Assembly (NCBI GenBank): GCA_035560795.1
Contig: DATMYV010000004.1
Location: 1 to 25,416, forward strand
Reading direction: 5' to 3'
Source: Longilinea sp035560795
Lineage (GTDB): Bacteria; Chloroflexota; Anaerolineae; Anaerolineales; Anaerolineaceae
DNA length: 25,416 bases
In this document: in pieces, positions 1 through 8,296 of the stretch
Position numbering within the stretch: the stretch's first letter is position 1
Layout of the letters: every line of letters starts with the position of its first letter
Notes under the pieces: model-generated
The model's database searches: none
What the model was told of the DNA's origin: nothing
What the model saw: only the letters and a program-made list of their open reading frames with translations
Translations under genes and position numbers: made by a program

Positions 1-4
1 CAAA

Positions 5-42
5 GAAATCGAGCTGGCAGCATATAATGCCAGCTCGATTTC
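5..42 (-). terminator. Intrinsic terminator of the ccm operon
   Basis: A perfect 15-bp inverted repeat (arms 5-19 and 28-42) encloses an 8-nt loop. On the minus strand the last stem bases run into a T-rich stretch (ATTTCTTTG). It lies about 25 bases past the ccmD stop, so it is well placed to end the cytochrome maturation transcript. The plus-strand side ends in GATGAAAA and has no T-run, so termination is assigned to the minus strand. Confidence 0.8.
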
Positions 43-67
43 GATGAAAAACCTTGTGAAAATGGGA

Positions 68-220
68 CTAGTTTTTCTTTTCCAGGTCTTTTAACAGTTC
101 CTCGTCCTTGCGCAGGTTATTCCAACGCACGATCAAGCTCACCAGATAGATCGCCATGATGCCAAAAATAACGGAATAACCGGCAATCATATAAGTTAAA
201 GTATCAGCGGGTGCATCCAT
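68..220 (-). CDS. ccmD: CcmD-like small membrane protein (heme export)
   Basis: This 50-residue protein follows ccmC by 19 bases and has a strong ribosome-binding site (GGAG, 9 bases before the ATG). It reads as a short acidic N-terminus, one membrane segment at about residues 11-33 (YMIAGYSVIFGIMAIYLVSL), an Arg-Trp at the membrane exit, and a charged cytoplasmic tail ending EELLKDLEKKN. That topology, size and position are those of CcmD, the small protein that stabilises the CcmABC complex and helps release holo-CcmE. CcmD sequences are poorly conserved, so the call rests on architecture and position more than on identity. It is the last gene before the operon terminator. Confidence 0.8.
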   Translation of the reverse strand: MDAPADTLTYMIAGYSVIFGIMAIYLVSLIVRWNNLRKDEELLKDLEKKN

Positions 221-239
221 TGTTGGTCTCCTACCTCTG

Positions 240-938
240 TTAAGCCAGAAGTCTCATTTTTAACTGTTCGAGCTGATCGGCAAATTTTCCCATGCGGATG
301 CGGTGCCAGAGTACATCCACAAATAAAATGGAGAAAGTCACCAGGCTGAACATGAAAGTCTGCAGCATCTTTGCCGTCATATCGAATGAACCGGTGGCAT
401 TGGGGTCGCTGCCGCCAATCACCACCGGATGGATGGTGCGGAAAATCCGGATCGAGAAGAAGGTCAATGGCACGCTCAAGAAACCCAGGATGGCATATAC
501 CGCGCCAAAACGCGCTCGCCGGTCGGGATCCTCGATGCCCTGGCGCAGCATTAAATAGGCTGCATAAACCAGTTCCATGATCGTGGCAGTGGTCAAACGG
601 GGATCCCAGGTCCACCAGGTATTCCAGATCGGGCGCGCCCAGATGGACCCGGTAATGATGCAGATTAACATAAATACCAGTCCGATTTCGACCCCGGCCA
701 GGCCTACAATATCCCAGATGCGCTTATGCGTGATCAGGTAAATAATTCCTGCCACGAAAGCCACAAAGAATCCCAGCATGCCCGTCCAGCCAGCCGCGAC
801 GTGGAAATAGAATACCTTTTGCACCAGGCCCATTACCGCCTCGATGGGCGCGTACAGAAAGACCATCAAGATCGCGGCTGCCAGAAACAGCACAGTGACA
901 ACATTCAATATTTTTAAGAACTTCGGTTGCGCCGTCAT
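240..938 (-). CDS. ccmC: Heme export/handling protein CcmC
   Basis: This 232-residue polytopic membrane protein is CcmC, which presents heme to CcmE in System I cytochrome c maturation. The WWD (tryptophan-rich) motif of the heme-handling family is at residues 105-114 (WNTWWTWDPRLT). The two conserved flanking histidines that ligate heme are visible as H46 (in YFHV) and H170 (in TIHPVV). Six hydrophobic segments can be picked out. The length is normal for CcmC (about 230-250). A strong ribosome-binding site (AGGAGGAG) precedes the ATG, and ccmB ends 45 bases upstream. It would work with CcmA, CcmB and CcmD as an ABC-type complex at the cytoplasmic membrane. Confidence 0.95.
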   Translation of the reverse strand: MTAQPKFLKILNVVTVLFLAAAILMVFLYAPIEAVMGLVQKVFYFHVAAGWTGMLGFFVAFVAGIIYLITHKRIWDIVGLAGVEIGLVFMLICIITGSIWARPIWNTWWTWDPRLTTATIMELVYAAYLMLRQGIEDPDRRARFGAVYAILGFLSVPLTFFSIRIFRTIHPVVIGGSDPNATGSFDMTAKMLQTFMFSLVTFSILFVDVLWHRIRMGKFADQLEQLKMRLLA

Positions 939-983
939 CCTGCTCCTCCTAGAACGCCAGAACCTTACGAGAAATCATGAAGT

Positions 984-1667
984 TTACTCTTCGACCACCG
1001 CGTCGAATGTCATGAACGAAACAGCCGTGAATATCACGTCATACACGATCAACAAATTGAGCCAGGGTTGAATTTCGATAAATTCCAATCCAGACAGGAA
1101 ATTGCCGGATGCCTTCACTGCTGCCACCACCACGGGAATCGCCACGGGGAAAAGCAGAATGGGTAGCAGAATGTCGCGCGTGCGCGCCTGCACCGACATG
1201 GTGGCGAGCAGCGTTCCGACCGCCACGTAACCCTCCGAGCCCAGTAAAATAACCAGAAGCAAGCCTGGATTGAATAGATTGATATTGTAGAGCACGCTGT
1301 AGACAGGCAAAACAATGGCTGCCACGGCCAGCATGAAAATCCAATTTGCCAGCGCCTTGCCAAAATAAATGGCGGTGCGGTCAACCGGCGCCAGCAGCAG
1401 GCCGTCCAGGCAGCCGCGGTCCTTTTCCACCGCCATTGAGCGGTTGAGACCCAATGTGCCAGCGAAGGTAAAAGTTACCCATAAAATTCCGGCAGTTATA
1501 TTGGCTCGCCCGACTGGATCGAGTTCCAGGGCAAAGTTGAAAATGAGAATCACAAGCAATGCAAACACCAGCATGGCCGAGAGCAGTTCCCGGCTGCGCC
1601 ATTCGGCGGCCAGATCTTTCCATACTACAGCTCCCATTGCGCGCAGGAACGGGGTAACTTGATTCAC
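984..1667 (-). CDS. ccmB: Heme exporter permease CcmB
   Basis: A 227-residue membrane protein with about six transmembrane segments, matching CcmB, the permease partner of CcmA. Family hallmarks are the N-terminal WKDLAAEWRSRELL stretch, the central FAGTLGLNRSMAVEKDRG segment followed by LLLAPVDR, and a C-terminal hydrophobic domain. The start codon overlaps the ccmA stop by 4 bases (ATGA), indicating translational coupling. CcmAB uses ATP hydrolysis to release holo-CcmE from the CcmC/D complex. The length agrees with the family (about 220). Nothing is missing or broken. Confidence 0.95.
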   Translation of the reverse strand: MNQVTPFLRAMGAVVWKDLAAEWRSRELLSAMLVFALLVILIFNFALELDPVGRANITAGILWVTFTFAGTLGLNRSMAVEKDRGCLDGLLLAPVDRTAIYFGKALANWIFMLAVAAIVLPVYSVLYNINLFNPGLLLVILLGSEGYVAVGTLLATMSVQARTRDILLPILLFPVAIPVVVAAVKASGNFLSGLEFIEIQPWLNLLIVYDVIFTAVSFMTFDAVVEE

Positions 1668-2395
1668 GCGGGCCTCGTTTCTTTTGCGCTTTGCGAGCTT
1701 TCTTCTAATGTCTGCCGATAAAATGCCAGCAAACCATCGGCTGCCAGGCCGGATTGCTGTATGGAAGCTGATATTCGTCCGCGCGTGAGGACATCAAAGC
1801 GCGAAGCCAAATCCTGGGCACGTGACAGGTCATGCGAAGTCATCACCACGGTTCTGCCGCGCACAGCGACCTGCCGAAGCACCTCGTCCAGCATGGTGCA
1901 GGCATCCTGGTCCAACCCGGTGTGCGGTTCATCCAGCAGCAGCACATCCGGGTCGTGAAGGATGGCCCGTCCAATTGCCAGGCGCTGCTGCATGCCGCGC
2001 GAGAAGGTGCGCACCAGGTCGCGCCGGCGGGCAGTCAGACCCACCAGGTCCAGCACTTCCGCAATGCGCGCATTCAATCCATCAACGCCGTACATGCGGC
2101 CGTAGAAGTGCAGGTTTTCAAACGCGCTTAAATCGCCGTAGAGCAGCGGCAGGTGCGATACCACCCCCAGCCGCCGGCGTACAGCCGCCGATTGGTTTGG
2201 CAAAAAGAATCCGGCAATCTTTACTTCTCCCAGCGACTGGCGCGATAACGAGGAAAGGATGCGTAGGAAGGTCGTCTTGCCGGCACCGTTGGGTCCTAGC
2301 AGGGCAACAAATTCGCCCTCTGTCACTGAAAAATCCAACCCGCGCAGCACGGTTTTGGGACCATAACGCTTTACCAGCGAGCGGACCTCGATCAT
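1664..2395 (-). CDS. ccmA: Heme exporter ATP-binding protein CcmA
   Basis: A 243-residue ABC ATPase. Walker A is GPNGAGKT at residues 34-41, the signature motif is FSRGMQQRL at 131-139 (the degenerate form usual in CcmA, replacing LSGGQ), and Walker B is VLLLDEP at 151-157, followed by a switch histidine in TSHD. Position between the cytochrome gene and ccmB identifies it as CcmA rather than a generic ABC protein. Its start overlaps the upstream cytochrome stop by 4 bases, and its own stop overlaps ccmB by 4 bases, so cytochrome-ccmA-ccmB are coupled. The last 40 or so residues are less conserved and run past the usual CcmA end (about 205 residues). Confidence 0.93.
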   Translation of the reverse strand: MIEVRSLVKRYGPKTVLRGLDFSVTEGEFVALLGPNGAGKTTFLRILSSLSRQSLGEVKIAGFFLPNQSAAVRRRLGVVSHLPLLYGDLSAFENLHFYGRMYGVDGLNARIAEVLDLVGLTARRRDLVRTFSRGMQQRLAIGRAILHDPDVLLLDEPHTGLDQDACTMLDEVLRQVAVRGRTVVMTSHDLSRAQDLASRFDVLTRGRISASIQQSGLAADGLLAFYRQTLEESSQSAKETRPA

Positions 2396-4329
2396 GCAGC
2401 GTCCTTTTTGTCCTGCGATTGGCCGGTCAGGCGTTGCAACCGCTGTTTCAATTCGCTGCGGCGCGAAATGTAAGCCTCTTCACTCAATTCACCCGCCCGG
2501 CGTTGGTCATCCAGCGTAATGATCGCATCCATCAAGGTCTCCGGGGTTTCTTCTTCCTGAATCTCTTCAGGTTCGGACTTTTTCCGCCGGTGATTGATGT
2601 AAAAGGCCGCCCCTGTTGCTCCAACCAATACAAAAGCGCCGATGCCGATCAGCATGGTCGTTGTGGAACCAGAATTGACTGTGGCACCTTGAGCTGGCCG
2701 GCCGCTTAGACTCAGTTTCAGCGCATTATCGGGCGTCAAATTGCTGGTGGTGTAAAGTTGTAGATTAATACCCTGTACCGGCCGCGAGCCAGCGTCGGTC
2801 AGCTGGTCGCTCTTCATGCGAACGCCTTCTTGCGGCACCATGACGATTGCTTCTGCCACGTCGATGGGAACATAGAATTCGAAGTTGCCCTTGCGGTCAT
2901 AGGGCAGATTGTATGCAAAGAGGATTTGATAACCTTCAGCCGGCGTATACGACTGGGAAACGCCAAAACCATCCGCTGTCTGGAGGTAGACGCCGTCCCC
3001 AAGGGTTCCATCCTGGAATTGCAGATCCGTGGCTCCGGCCGGCAATTTGAAGTTTAACAGTGTGTCACCTTCCTTGGCAGGGGCAATGACTTTCTGTCCG
3101 GCGTTGCTAAAGATTAAAAGTTCCACAACCTGAACCTTCTGGGTATCGGTGAAATCAAAGAAGACGTGCAAACGATCCCCACGTAGCAGGGTTACATCGT
3201 TGCTTTTTTCATAAATCGTGATGGGCAAATTGGCTGGCTGCCCGGGAGTGACATCGCTGCTGTGAAGCGGGTCTGAATTGTAGTCGACGCCATCAACCGT
3301 TACCGTCACCATGAATACGCGGTTTTCAACCAGCTCGATATCCGCAAAGCTGTAACTGCCGTCAGCAGCCACCGGTACCGTTTGACTATCCGCGGCAACC
3401 ATGCCGTCGAAGGCGCGCAGTGTTGCCTTCAAACCGGTAGGGAGCGTACCAGAGGCACTGGTAATCTTTCCGGTAATGGTCGTTTTTTGCACCTGGCTGG
3501 CTGCTGCTTCCGCGGTCGGCGTGCCATCCAGGGTCGACCCCGTTGAAGCTTCGCCTGTGGCAGCAGCGGTTGATACAGTGCCGGATGCTGCCGTGCTTTC
3601 GGCAGTTGGGACCGGCGTAGGAGTGCTTATGCTGGCTGCAAGCGTGCCAGGCGATGCGAAGGTCAAGGAACGAACATAGGCTGCCAACCCCAGGCGCTGC
3701 TCGTCGCTAAGTGTATCGCGGTAGGCCGGCATGCTCCCAATTCCCGTGGTTATTGATTGAAATAATTTTTCTTCCGATAATTGTGCCAGGCGTTCCGGCT
3801 GCGACCAATCGGGCATGTTCTGACCTGCAGCCTGTTCCCCGTCACCCTTCCCCTGGCGACCGTGGCAGCTTTGGCACTGCTGCTCATAAATGGCTTTGGC
3901 AGAGTCGAGCTGGACCTGTGTGGTATGCAGGGAAAGCGCATATGCCACCACATCCCAACGGTCGCGGTCATCCAGGGATTTAAAGGGCGGCATGCTGCGT
4001 TCCATGCGTCCATTCGTTACCAGGTTGAACCAATCGACCGGGATGGCTGATAGGGCAACCTCGGATGTGCCAATGGCGGGTACCTCGACCGATAAATTGG
4101 AAGCCATCGAGCCGTTTCCCCGGCCCAGGTCTCCATGACAGGGGGCGCATTTTTCTGAAAAGATTGCCGCACCGCGGACCAGGTCTGGCGGGACGATCGG
4201 GTAAACCGTTGCTGCCGTGTTTTGAGTCGGTGCCTGATAATCGGGCGGCGGGGTAATATCCTCGGCCAGCGAACAGGCGGATAACAAGAAAACCAGGATG
4301 GCGGCTGCGAAGAAGATGGGTCGTTTCAT
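2392..4329 (-). CDS. Diheme cytochrome c lipoprotein with C-terminal membrane anchor
   Basis: The frame is open further upstream, but the ATG at 4329 follows a GGGGGA ribosome-binding site and starts a lipoprotein signal peptide with lipobox LSAC (C19). The 645-residue product has two cytochrome c domains: CAPCH at 61-65 and CQSCH at 152-156, with likely axial methionines M113 (SMPPF) and M200 (SMPAY). An Ala/Thr/Ser-rich linker (about 225-275) follows, then an Ig- or transthyretin-like beta region (about 275-360), a further beta-rich extracytoplasmic domain, one membrane segment (about 558-578), and a charged cytoplasmic tail with a SHOCT-like helix near 606-633. It is presumably an electron-transfer protein matured by the surrounding Ccm proteins. 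The electron partner is not evident here. A lipid anchor plus a C-terminal membrane anchor in one protein is unusual. Confidence 0.85.
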   Translation of the reverse strand: MKRPIFFAAAILVFLLSACSLAEDITPPPDYQAPTQNTAATVYPIVPPDLVRGAAIFSEKCAPCHGDLGRGNGSMASNLSVEVPAIGTSEVALSAIPVDWFNLVTNGRMERSMPPFKSLDDRDRWDVVAYALSLHTTQVQLDSAKAIYEQQCQSCHGRQGKGDGEQAAGQNMPDWSQPERLAQLSEEKLFQSITTGIGSMPAYRDTLSDEQRLGLAAYVRSLTFASPGTLAASISTPTPVPTAESTAASGTVSTAAATGEASTGSTLDGTPTAEAAASQVQKTTITGKITSASGTLPTGLKATLRAFDGMVAADSQTVPVAADGSYSFADIELVENRVFMVTVTVDGVDYNSDPLHSSDVTPGQPANLPITIYEKSNDVTLLRGDRLHVFFDFTDTQKVQVVELLIFSNAGQKVIAPAKEGDTLLNFKLPAGATDLQFQDGTLGDGVYLQTADGFGVSQSYTPAEGYQILFAYNLPYDRKGNFEFYVPIDVAEAIVMVPQEGVRMKSDQLTDAGSRPVQGINLQLYTTSNLTPDNALKLSLSGRPAQGATVNSGSTTTMLIGIGAFVLVGATGAAFYINHRRKKSEPEEIQEEETPETLMDAIITLDDQRRAGELSEEAYISRRSELKQRLQRLTGQSQDKKDAA

Positions 4330-4339
4330 GGATCCCCCG

Positions 4340-4873
4340 TTAAAGGGCTGTTCCGCACTTTGGGCAGAATTTATCTGATTTTTGCAATGGACGACCGCAT
4401 TTCGGGCAAAATCCCACTGATTTTTCCTCGCGGGCGCGGCGGCGCGCGGCAATTTGATCTTCGATCGAATCACCCGCGCCGATATTTGCCGTGCTGGCGC
4501 CAGCTTGCGCATCGGCACGCCGGGCTGCGATGGCCGCTTCAAGGCGGTCTTCGGCACTTTGCATTCCGCTGCGTTCCTCCAGCTTGTCCAACTCACGCAT
4601 TACATCAGCCCCGTGCGTTAACAGGCTGCTGCGCTGCACCGGATAATCCTCTGCCGGGATTTTTCCCAATGCCTGGTCAAAATCCAACTCCTGCAGTGCG
4701 GATAATACCCGGTCCTGCTCGGCAAGCAATGACGAGCGGATGTGCTCACGCGTTTCTAAGGCTGCCCTTGACGCGGATTCTTCATTTTTAGTAAGTTTGA
4801 AAAAAGGTTGAGCAATAAATAAGCCCACGGCAAGCGCGAGGGCAAGGATGAGAAATAGCGAGCCGATATCCAT
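4340..4873 (-). CDS. Membrane-anchored double zinc-ribbon protein, CcmI-like N-terminus
   Basis: A 177-residue protein with one N-terminal membrane segment (about 5-24). A helical region follows, including LLAEQDRVLSALQELDFD at 49-66 and KIPAEDYPVQRSSLL at 71-85. The protein ends in a zinc ribbon with CPKC at 156-159 and 170-173. The helical stretch resembles the short N-terminal region of CcmI/CycH-type proteins, which help CcmH recognise apocytochromes, but the TPR domain of true CcmI is absent. Its place between ccmG and the cytochrome gene supports a role in the same pathway. With one N-terminal anchor the ribbon is most simply cytoplasmic. The exact function is unknown. The ribosome-binding site is weak (GGA). 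Confidence 0.75.
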   Translation of the reverse strand: MDIGSLFLILALALAVGLFIAQPFFKLTKNEESASRAALETREHIRSSLLAEQDRVLSALQELDFDQALGKIPAEDYPVQRSSLLTHGADVMRELDKLEERSGMQSAEDRLEAAIAARRADAQAGASTANIGAGDSIEDQIAARRRAREEKSVGFCPKCGRPLQKSDKFCPKCGTAL

Positions 4874-4907
4874 AATTTATTTCCAGTTACCTTTTTATTT
4901 ACTTTTC

Positions 4908-5480
4908 TTACTTTAACAGATTGTCCAACACAGCCTGAATTTCACCCAGGGAGGTAAAAGGACCTTTCTTTACGTACGTCAGCTTGCCTTCCTGGTCGAT
5001 AACATAGGTTTCAGGTACCCCGGTGATGCGAAACATTTGCGAAATGCGTGTACGCAGATCGGGAGCGTTCGGATAGGTGATATCGTATTTTGCCAGGTAG
5101 GTTAAGGCTTCCGGCTCAGTGTCGGTATAATCCACCCCCAGGAATACAACCTGATCGCCAGGCTGGTAATAGCGCCAAGCCTGTTCCAACTCGGCGGCTT
5201 CCTGCGAACAGGGGGCGCACCAGGAAGCCCAGAAATTGAGCACCACCACTTTCCCTTTGAAATCCGACAGATTTTTCGGTTGACCTTCGAAGGTAACCAT
5301 CGAGAATTCAGGTACTTTTTGACCAATCACGATCGGTCCTGCCTGAACACGGCGGAGGCCAATGCCGATTAAAGCCAGAAACGCAAGCAAAAATACAAAT
5401 GCCAGGATAATCACCCATCGAGGCAGGCTGCGGCGAATGGAGGTTTGTTCCTCCTGGGGATTTTCAATGTCCAATTCCAT
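4908..5480 (-). CDS. ccmG: Thiol:disulfide oxidoreductase, CcmG/ResA/TlpA type
   Basis: A 190-residue protein with an N-terminal signal anchor (about 21-42) and an extracytoplasmic thioredoxin fold. The active site is WCAPC (C88, C91). The TlpA/AhpC-like strand EFSMVTFEGQPKNLSDFKGK precedes it, and the cis-proline loop GVPETYVID lies near the C-terminus. Such proteins reduce the CxxCH cysteines of apocytochrome c before heme ligation. It lies 22 bases after ccmH and has a good ribosome-binding site (GAGGAG), as expected for the CcmG partner of CcmH. ResA or TlpA would be equivalent labels by sequence; operon context favours CcmG. Confidence 0.9.
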   Translation of the reverse strand: MELDIENPQEEQTSIRRSLPRWVIILAFVFLLAFLALIGIGLRRVQAGPIVIGQKVPEFSMVTFEGQPKNLSDFKGKVVVLNFWASWCAPCSQEAAELEQAWRYYQPGDQVVFLGVDYTDTEPEALTYLAKYDITYPNAPDLRTRISQMFRITGVPETYVIDQEGKLTYVKKGPFTSLGEIQAVLDNLLK

Positions 5481-5502
5481 CCGGAAACTCCTCTATTTCG
5501 GG

Positions 5503-6033
5503 TTAGCTACCCTTTTCTCGGCGTTGCAGTTCTTCTTCCACCCGTTTGAGATATTCATCCTTGGCAGGATCTATCGCAGGGGTTGTCACATTCTGGGTCG
5601 AAGCAGTTTTGTGCCGCAAGGTTCGGACAACCCGCAGATAAACAACCACTGCCAGTACAAGAAAAACGCCCAACAAAGCATAAAAAACCCAGTTAAAACC
5701 TTGCAAAGGCGGCATCGCCAAAACCCGGTCGCCGTATTGTTGAGCGAAATAGGTGCGAATTTCATCGGCCGACCAACCCTGAGAAAGCTTCAAGCGGATT
5801 AGTTCGCGCCATTGGGCACAAGCCTGGGTCGGACAGACGTCCAGCGGAATATTTTCGCATACCGGGCAATACAGTTCTTTCGCAACTGCATTTACCTGGT
5901 CATCCGTCGGCGGTTGCGGATCCTGCGCTAAAACCCGGCCGGCGGAGAACAGTACAAATGTCAGCGCCAAAAGGCCAGCCAATAATAGAATTTTTACGTT
6001 GCGCGACCGAAAAACCTCTGCCTTGAGTAACAT
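5503..6033 (-). CDS. ccmH: Cytochrome c maturation thiol protein CcmH (CycL)
   Basis: The 176-residue protein begins at the ATG at 6033, chosen because GAGGT sits just before it. A further-upstream GTG at 6069 lacks a ribosome-binding site and would place extra residues before the signal peptide. The signal peptide ends near residue 36 (VLA-QDP). The CcmH signature is LYCPVCEN (C56, C59), followed by a helical bundle containing KLSQGWSADEIRTYF and YGDRVLAMPP. A C-terminal membrane anchor lies at about 115-136. Two additional cysteines, C67 and C72, lie close to the active pair and are not in the E. coli motif. CcmH handles apocytochrome thiols together with CcmG and CcmF. Confidence 0.92.
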   Translation of the reverse strand: MLLKAEVFRSRNVKILLLAGLLALTFVLFSAGRVLAQDPQPPTDDQVNAVAKELYCPVCENIPLDVCPTQACAQWRELIRLKLSQGWSADEIRTYFAQQYGDRVLAMPPLQGFNWVFYALLGVFLVLAVVVYLRVVRTLRHKTASTQNVTTPAIDPAKDEYLKRVEEELQRREKGS

Positions 6034-6069
6034 CGACCTCACCGACCTCGTGAAAAAATGGAAGACCAC

Positions 6070-6186
6070 AATTAGAAGAACTACTTGCGCATGACGTCCG
6101 CCTGAAAATGGCGTGGAACCTGGCTGTCAATGACGGCTGATCCTATTGGTTTACCATCCTTCCAGCAGCATTTCTTCATGGAGCAC
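6070..6186. other. Spacer between ccmF and ccmH
   Basis: These 117 bases are long for this otherwise compact operon. The only reading frame on the operon strand with an ATG is a 32-residue one (6081-6179), with no recognisable ribosome-binding site and no family resemblance. No clear terminator or promoter was seen. Confidence 0.4.
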
Positions 6187-8244
6187 TCAGGCAGGCAAAT
6201 GGCTGTTTGCCTTTTCAGTGATACGTCTTCGTACGGTCTCTGGTTCCTTATCCGGCCAGGCGGCCACCAGCATGCCAAAAATGAGCACAAAACCGCCCAA
6301 CCATAACCAGTTGACCAACGGATTATGGAACACCTTAAAAGTAGCCTGGTTGGTATTGAAGGCTTCCCAATCGACCAACAACAGGTACAGGTCGTCTTCC
6401 ATGGTACTGCGCACGCCCGGAATTGTCATCGATTGCTGGGCATCATAATAAAAATCACGCCGCGGGGTAAGCTGTCCCAGATGTTTATCACCTTTATAAA
6501 CGTCCACCACCGCGCGCGCCACATCCCGGCCGTCCGGGTTGTTCCATTCGGCCAGGCTGCGGAATGTAATGGTGTAACCAGCCAGTGACATGCTCTCGCC
6601 GGTTTTCAATGTGCCCTGGGTTTCGGTCTGGAACATTTCGATTCCGATAATTCCCAATGCCATCAAGACAATGCCGAGGTGGATGATATAGCCGCCGTAG
6701 CGGCGGCGGTTGCGGCCCGCCAGGTTCCATAACGCCAACGGCAGCGCTTCCTGCGTGCGGCGGTGGCGTGCCAGAACCGCGCGGGTGTAATCATAGAGCG
6801 TGACGGAGGCCACAAACCCGGTCAGCCAGAATGCCAGCAACGCCCACACTGAACGGACGCCAAGCGCATATGCCGCGACGAGCACTAGTAGCGAGACGAG
6901 GGTCGGCTTCCAAATGGCGCGGCCCAGCGTCTGGACGGTGGAATGGCCCCAGGCAGAAAGCGGGGCAATACCCATTAAAAACAACAAACCAGCAAATAAC
7001 GGTCCGGTGGTGCTCTCATAGAAAGTCGCCGCAAAGGTCACTTTTTGTCCGGTAAACAATTCCGAAACCAATGGGAAGATCATGCCCCAGAAGCAAACCA
7101 GCAAAATACACATGAACAGCAAATTATTGAGCAGGAACAGTGCTTCCCGCGAGAGCATCGAGTTCAACTGGCCGGAGGAACGCAAATCGTTCCAACGGTA
7201 CAACAGCAATGCCAGCGATGCGATGAAAGTTATCCCAATGAAGGCAAAGAACAGCGGTCCGATGGCGCTTTGCGCAAATGCATGCACTGAAGAAAGCACG
7301 CCCGAACGAGTCAGGAATGTGCCAAAGATGACCAGCGAGTAGGTGATGATGATCAGCACCATGTTCCAACGCTTGAACATGCCGCGTTTTTCCTGGATCA
7401 TGACCGAATGCAGGAAAGCCGTTCCGCTTAACCACGGAAGGAAAGCGGCGATTTCAACCGGATCCCAGCCCCAATAACCGCCCCAACCAAGCACGTCGTA
7501 CGCCCAGCGGCTGCCCAAAATCAAGCCTAATGAGAGGAACAACCAGGCCACCAGCGCCCAGCGGCGGGTAACCCGGATCCAGCGGTCGTCCGAACGGCCG
7601 GTAACCAGTGCCGCGATGGCAAAAGCAAAGGGGATAACGAATGAGACAAAGCCCAGGTACAACATGGGCGGATGGATGATCATGCCTGGATGGCGCAGCA
7701 GCGGATTCAAGCCGCGCCCGTCATCCGGTATCAGAACAGTTGCGCCCGCCGGTTGGAACATGGCAACGATCTCGCGTCCGCTGCCACTCAACCAAAACCG
7801 CTCAAATGGATTTTCAACAAAAATGGATAAGCCCACGAAAAAGGCCAGCGTGACCAGAGCCACAACGATCACCCACGGTAAGAATTCGCGGTCGCGGTCC
7901 CAACGCCGCAAGGTTACTGCCGAGGCAAAGGCTGACATCAGCAAGGACCAGAAGATTAGCGATCCTGCCTGTCCGCCCCACAGCGCGGTAACTTTCAGGT
8001 ACAGGGGCATTGTGTTGCTGGTAACATTGTAAACATATTGAACCTGGTACTGGCGCGTGACAAGCAGCAGAATGATGCTCAGGGCTGTTAATGCAATCAA
8101 TGGAAAGGTCAGGAGCATGGCAAGCCGGGCGCTCTCCACCCAGCGGCTAGAATTCTTCAGGCCTCCATAGACAGCAGCTCCGATGCCGAATAAAGCAACT
8201 AGAAAGGTAATGATAAGCGCGCCAAAACCAAAATTCGCCAGCAT
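6187..8244 (-). CDS. ccmF: Heme lyase subunit CcmF
   Basis: A 685-residue polytopic membrane protein (about 15 hydrophobic segments), normal size for CcmF (about 640-670). The WWD heme-handling motif is GWGGYWGWDPVE near residues 251-262, followed by the conserved block GTFLTRSGVLSSVHAF. Histidines expected for heme ligation are present in that block and in other loops. The extracytoplasmic C-terminal region has the FQTETQGTLKTGESM stretch typical of the family. The ribosome-binding site GGAGAAAGC precedes the ATG. CcmF with CcmH forms the lyase that transfers heme from CcmE to the apocytochrome. Confidence 0.96.
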   Translation of the reverse strand: MLANFGFGALIITFLVALFGIGAAVYGGLKNSSRWVESARLAMLLTFPLIALTALSIILLLVTRQYQVQYVYNVTSNTMPLYLKVTALWGGQAGSLIFWSLLMSAFASAVTLRRWDRDREFLPWVIVVALVTLAFFVGLSIFVENPFERFWLSGSGREIVAMFQPAGATVLIPDDGRGLNPLLRHPGMIIHPPMLYLGFVSFVIPFAFAIAALVTGRSDDRWIRVTRRWALVAWLFLSLGLILGSRWAYDVLGWGGYWGWDPVEIAAFLPWLSGTAFLHSVMIQEKRGMFKRWNMVLIIITYSLVIFGTFLTRSGVLSSVHAFAQSAIGPLFFAFIGITFIASLALLLYRWNDLRSSGQLNSMLSREALFLLNNLLFMCILLVCFWGMIFPLVSELFTGQKVTFAATFYESTTGPLFAGLLFLMGIAPLSAWGHSTVQTLGRAIWKPTLVSLLVLVAAYALGVRSVWALLAFWLTGFVASVTLYDYTRAVLARHRRTQEALPLALWNLAGRNRRRYGGYIIHLGIVLMALGIIGIEMFQTETQGTLKTGESMSLAGYTITFRSLAEWNNPDGRDVARAVVDVYKGDKHLGQLTPRRDFYYDAQQSMTIPGVRSTMEDDLYLLLVDWEAFNTNQATFKVFHNPLVNWLWLGGFVLIFGMLVAAWPDKEPETVRRRITEKANSHLPA

Positions 8245-8277
8245 GCTTTCTCCGATAGCCTTACTTTTCCATTAAAA

Positions 8278-8296
8278 CCCCGGCATTCCGCCGGGG
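8278..8296 (-). terminator. Hairpin between ccmE and ccmF, possible attenuator
   Basis: CCCCGGC and GCCGGGG form a perfect 7-bp GC-rich stem with a 5-nt loop, followed on the minus strand by TTTTAATGG. The U-run is short, so partial termination is more likely than full. It lies 22 bases after the ccmE stop and before the ccmF ribosome-binding site. It would let ccmE be made in excess of the downstream membrane proteins, or protect the ccmE mRNA end. Confidence 0.55.

Noticed and set aside
196..615. 139-residue open frame on the minus strand
   Set aside because: It lies in another frame of ccmC and the ccmD start, has His/Pro-rich composition and no family resemblance.
1822..2709. 295-residue open frame on the plus strand
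   Set aside because: It runs antisense to ccmA and the cytochrome gene, whose motifs are unambiguous. It is a by-product of GC-rich codon usage.
6081..6179. 32-residue frame beginning MKKCCWKDGK between ccmF and ccmH
   Set aside because: It has no ribosome-binding site, no membrane segment and no recognisable motif. A pair of cysteines alone does not support a Ccm function.
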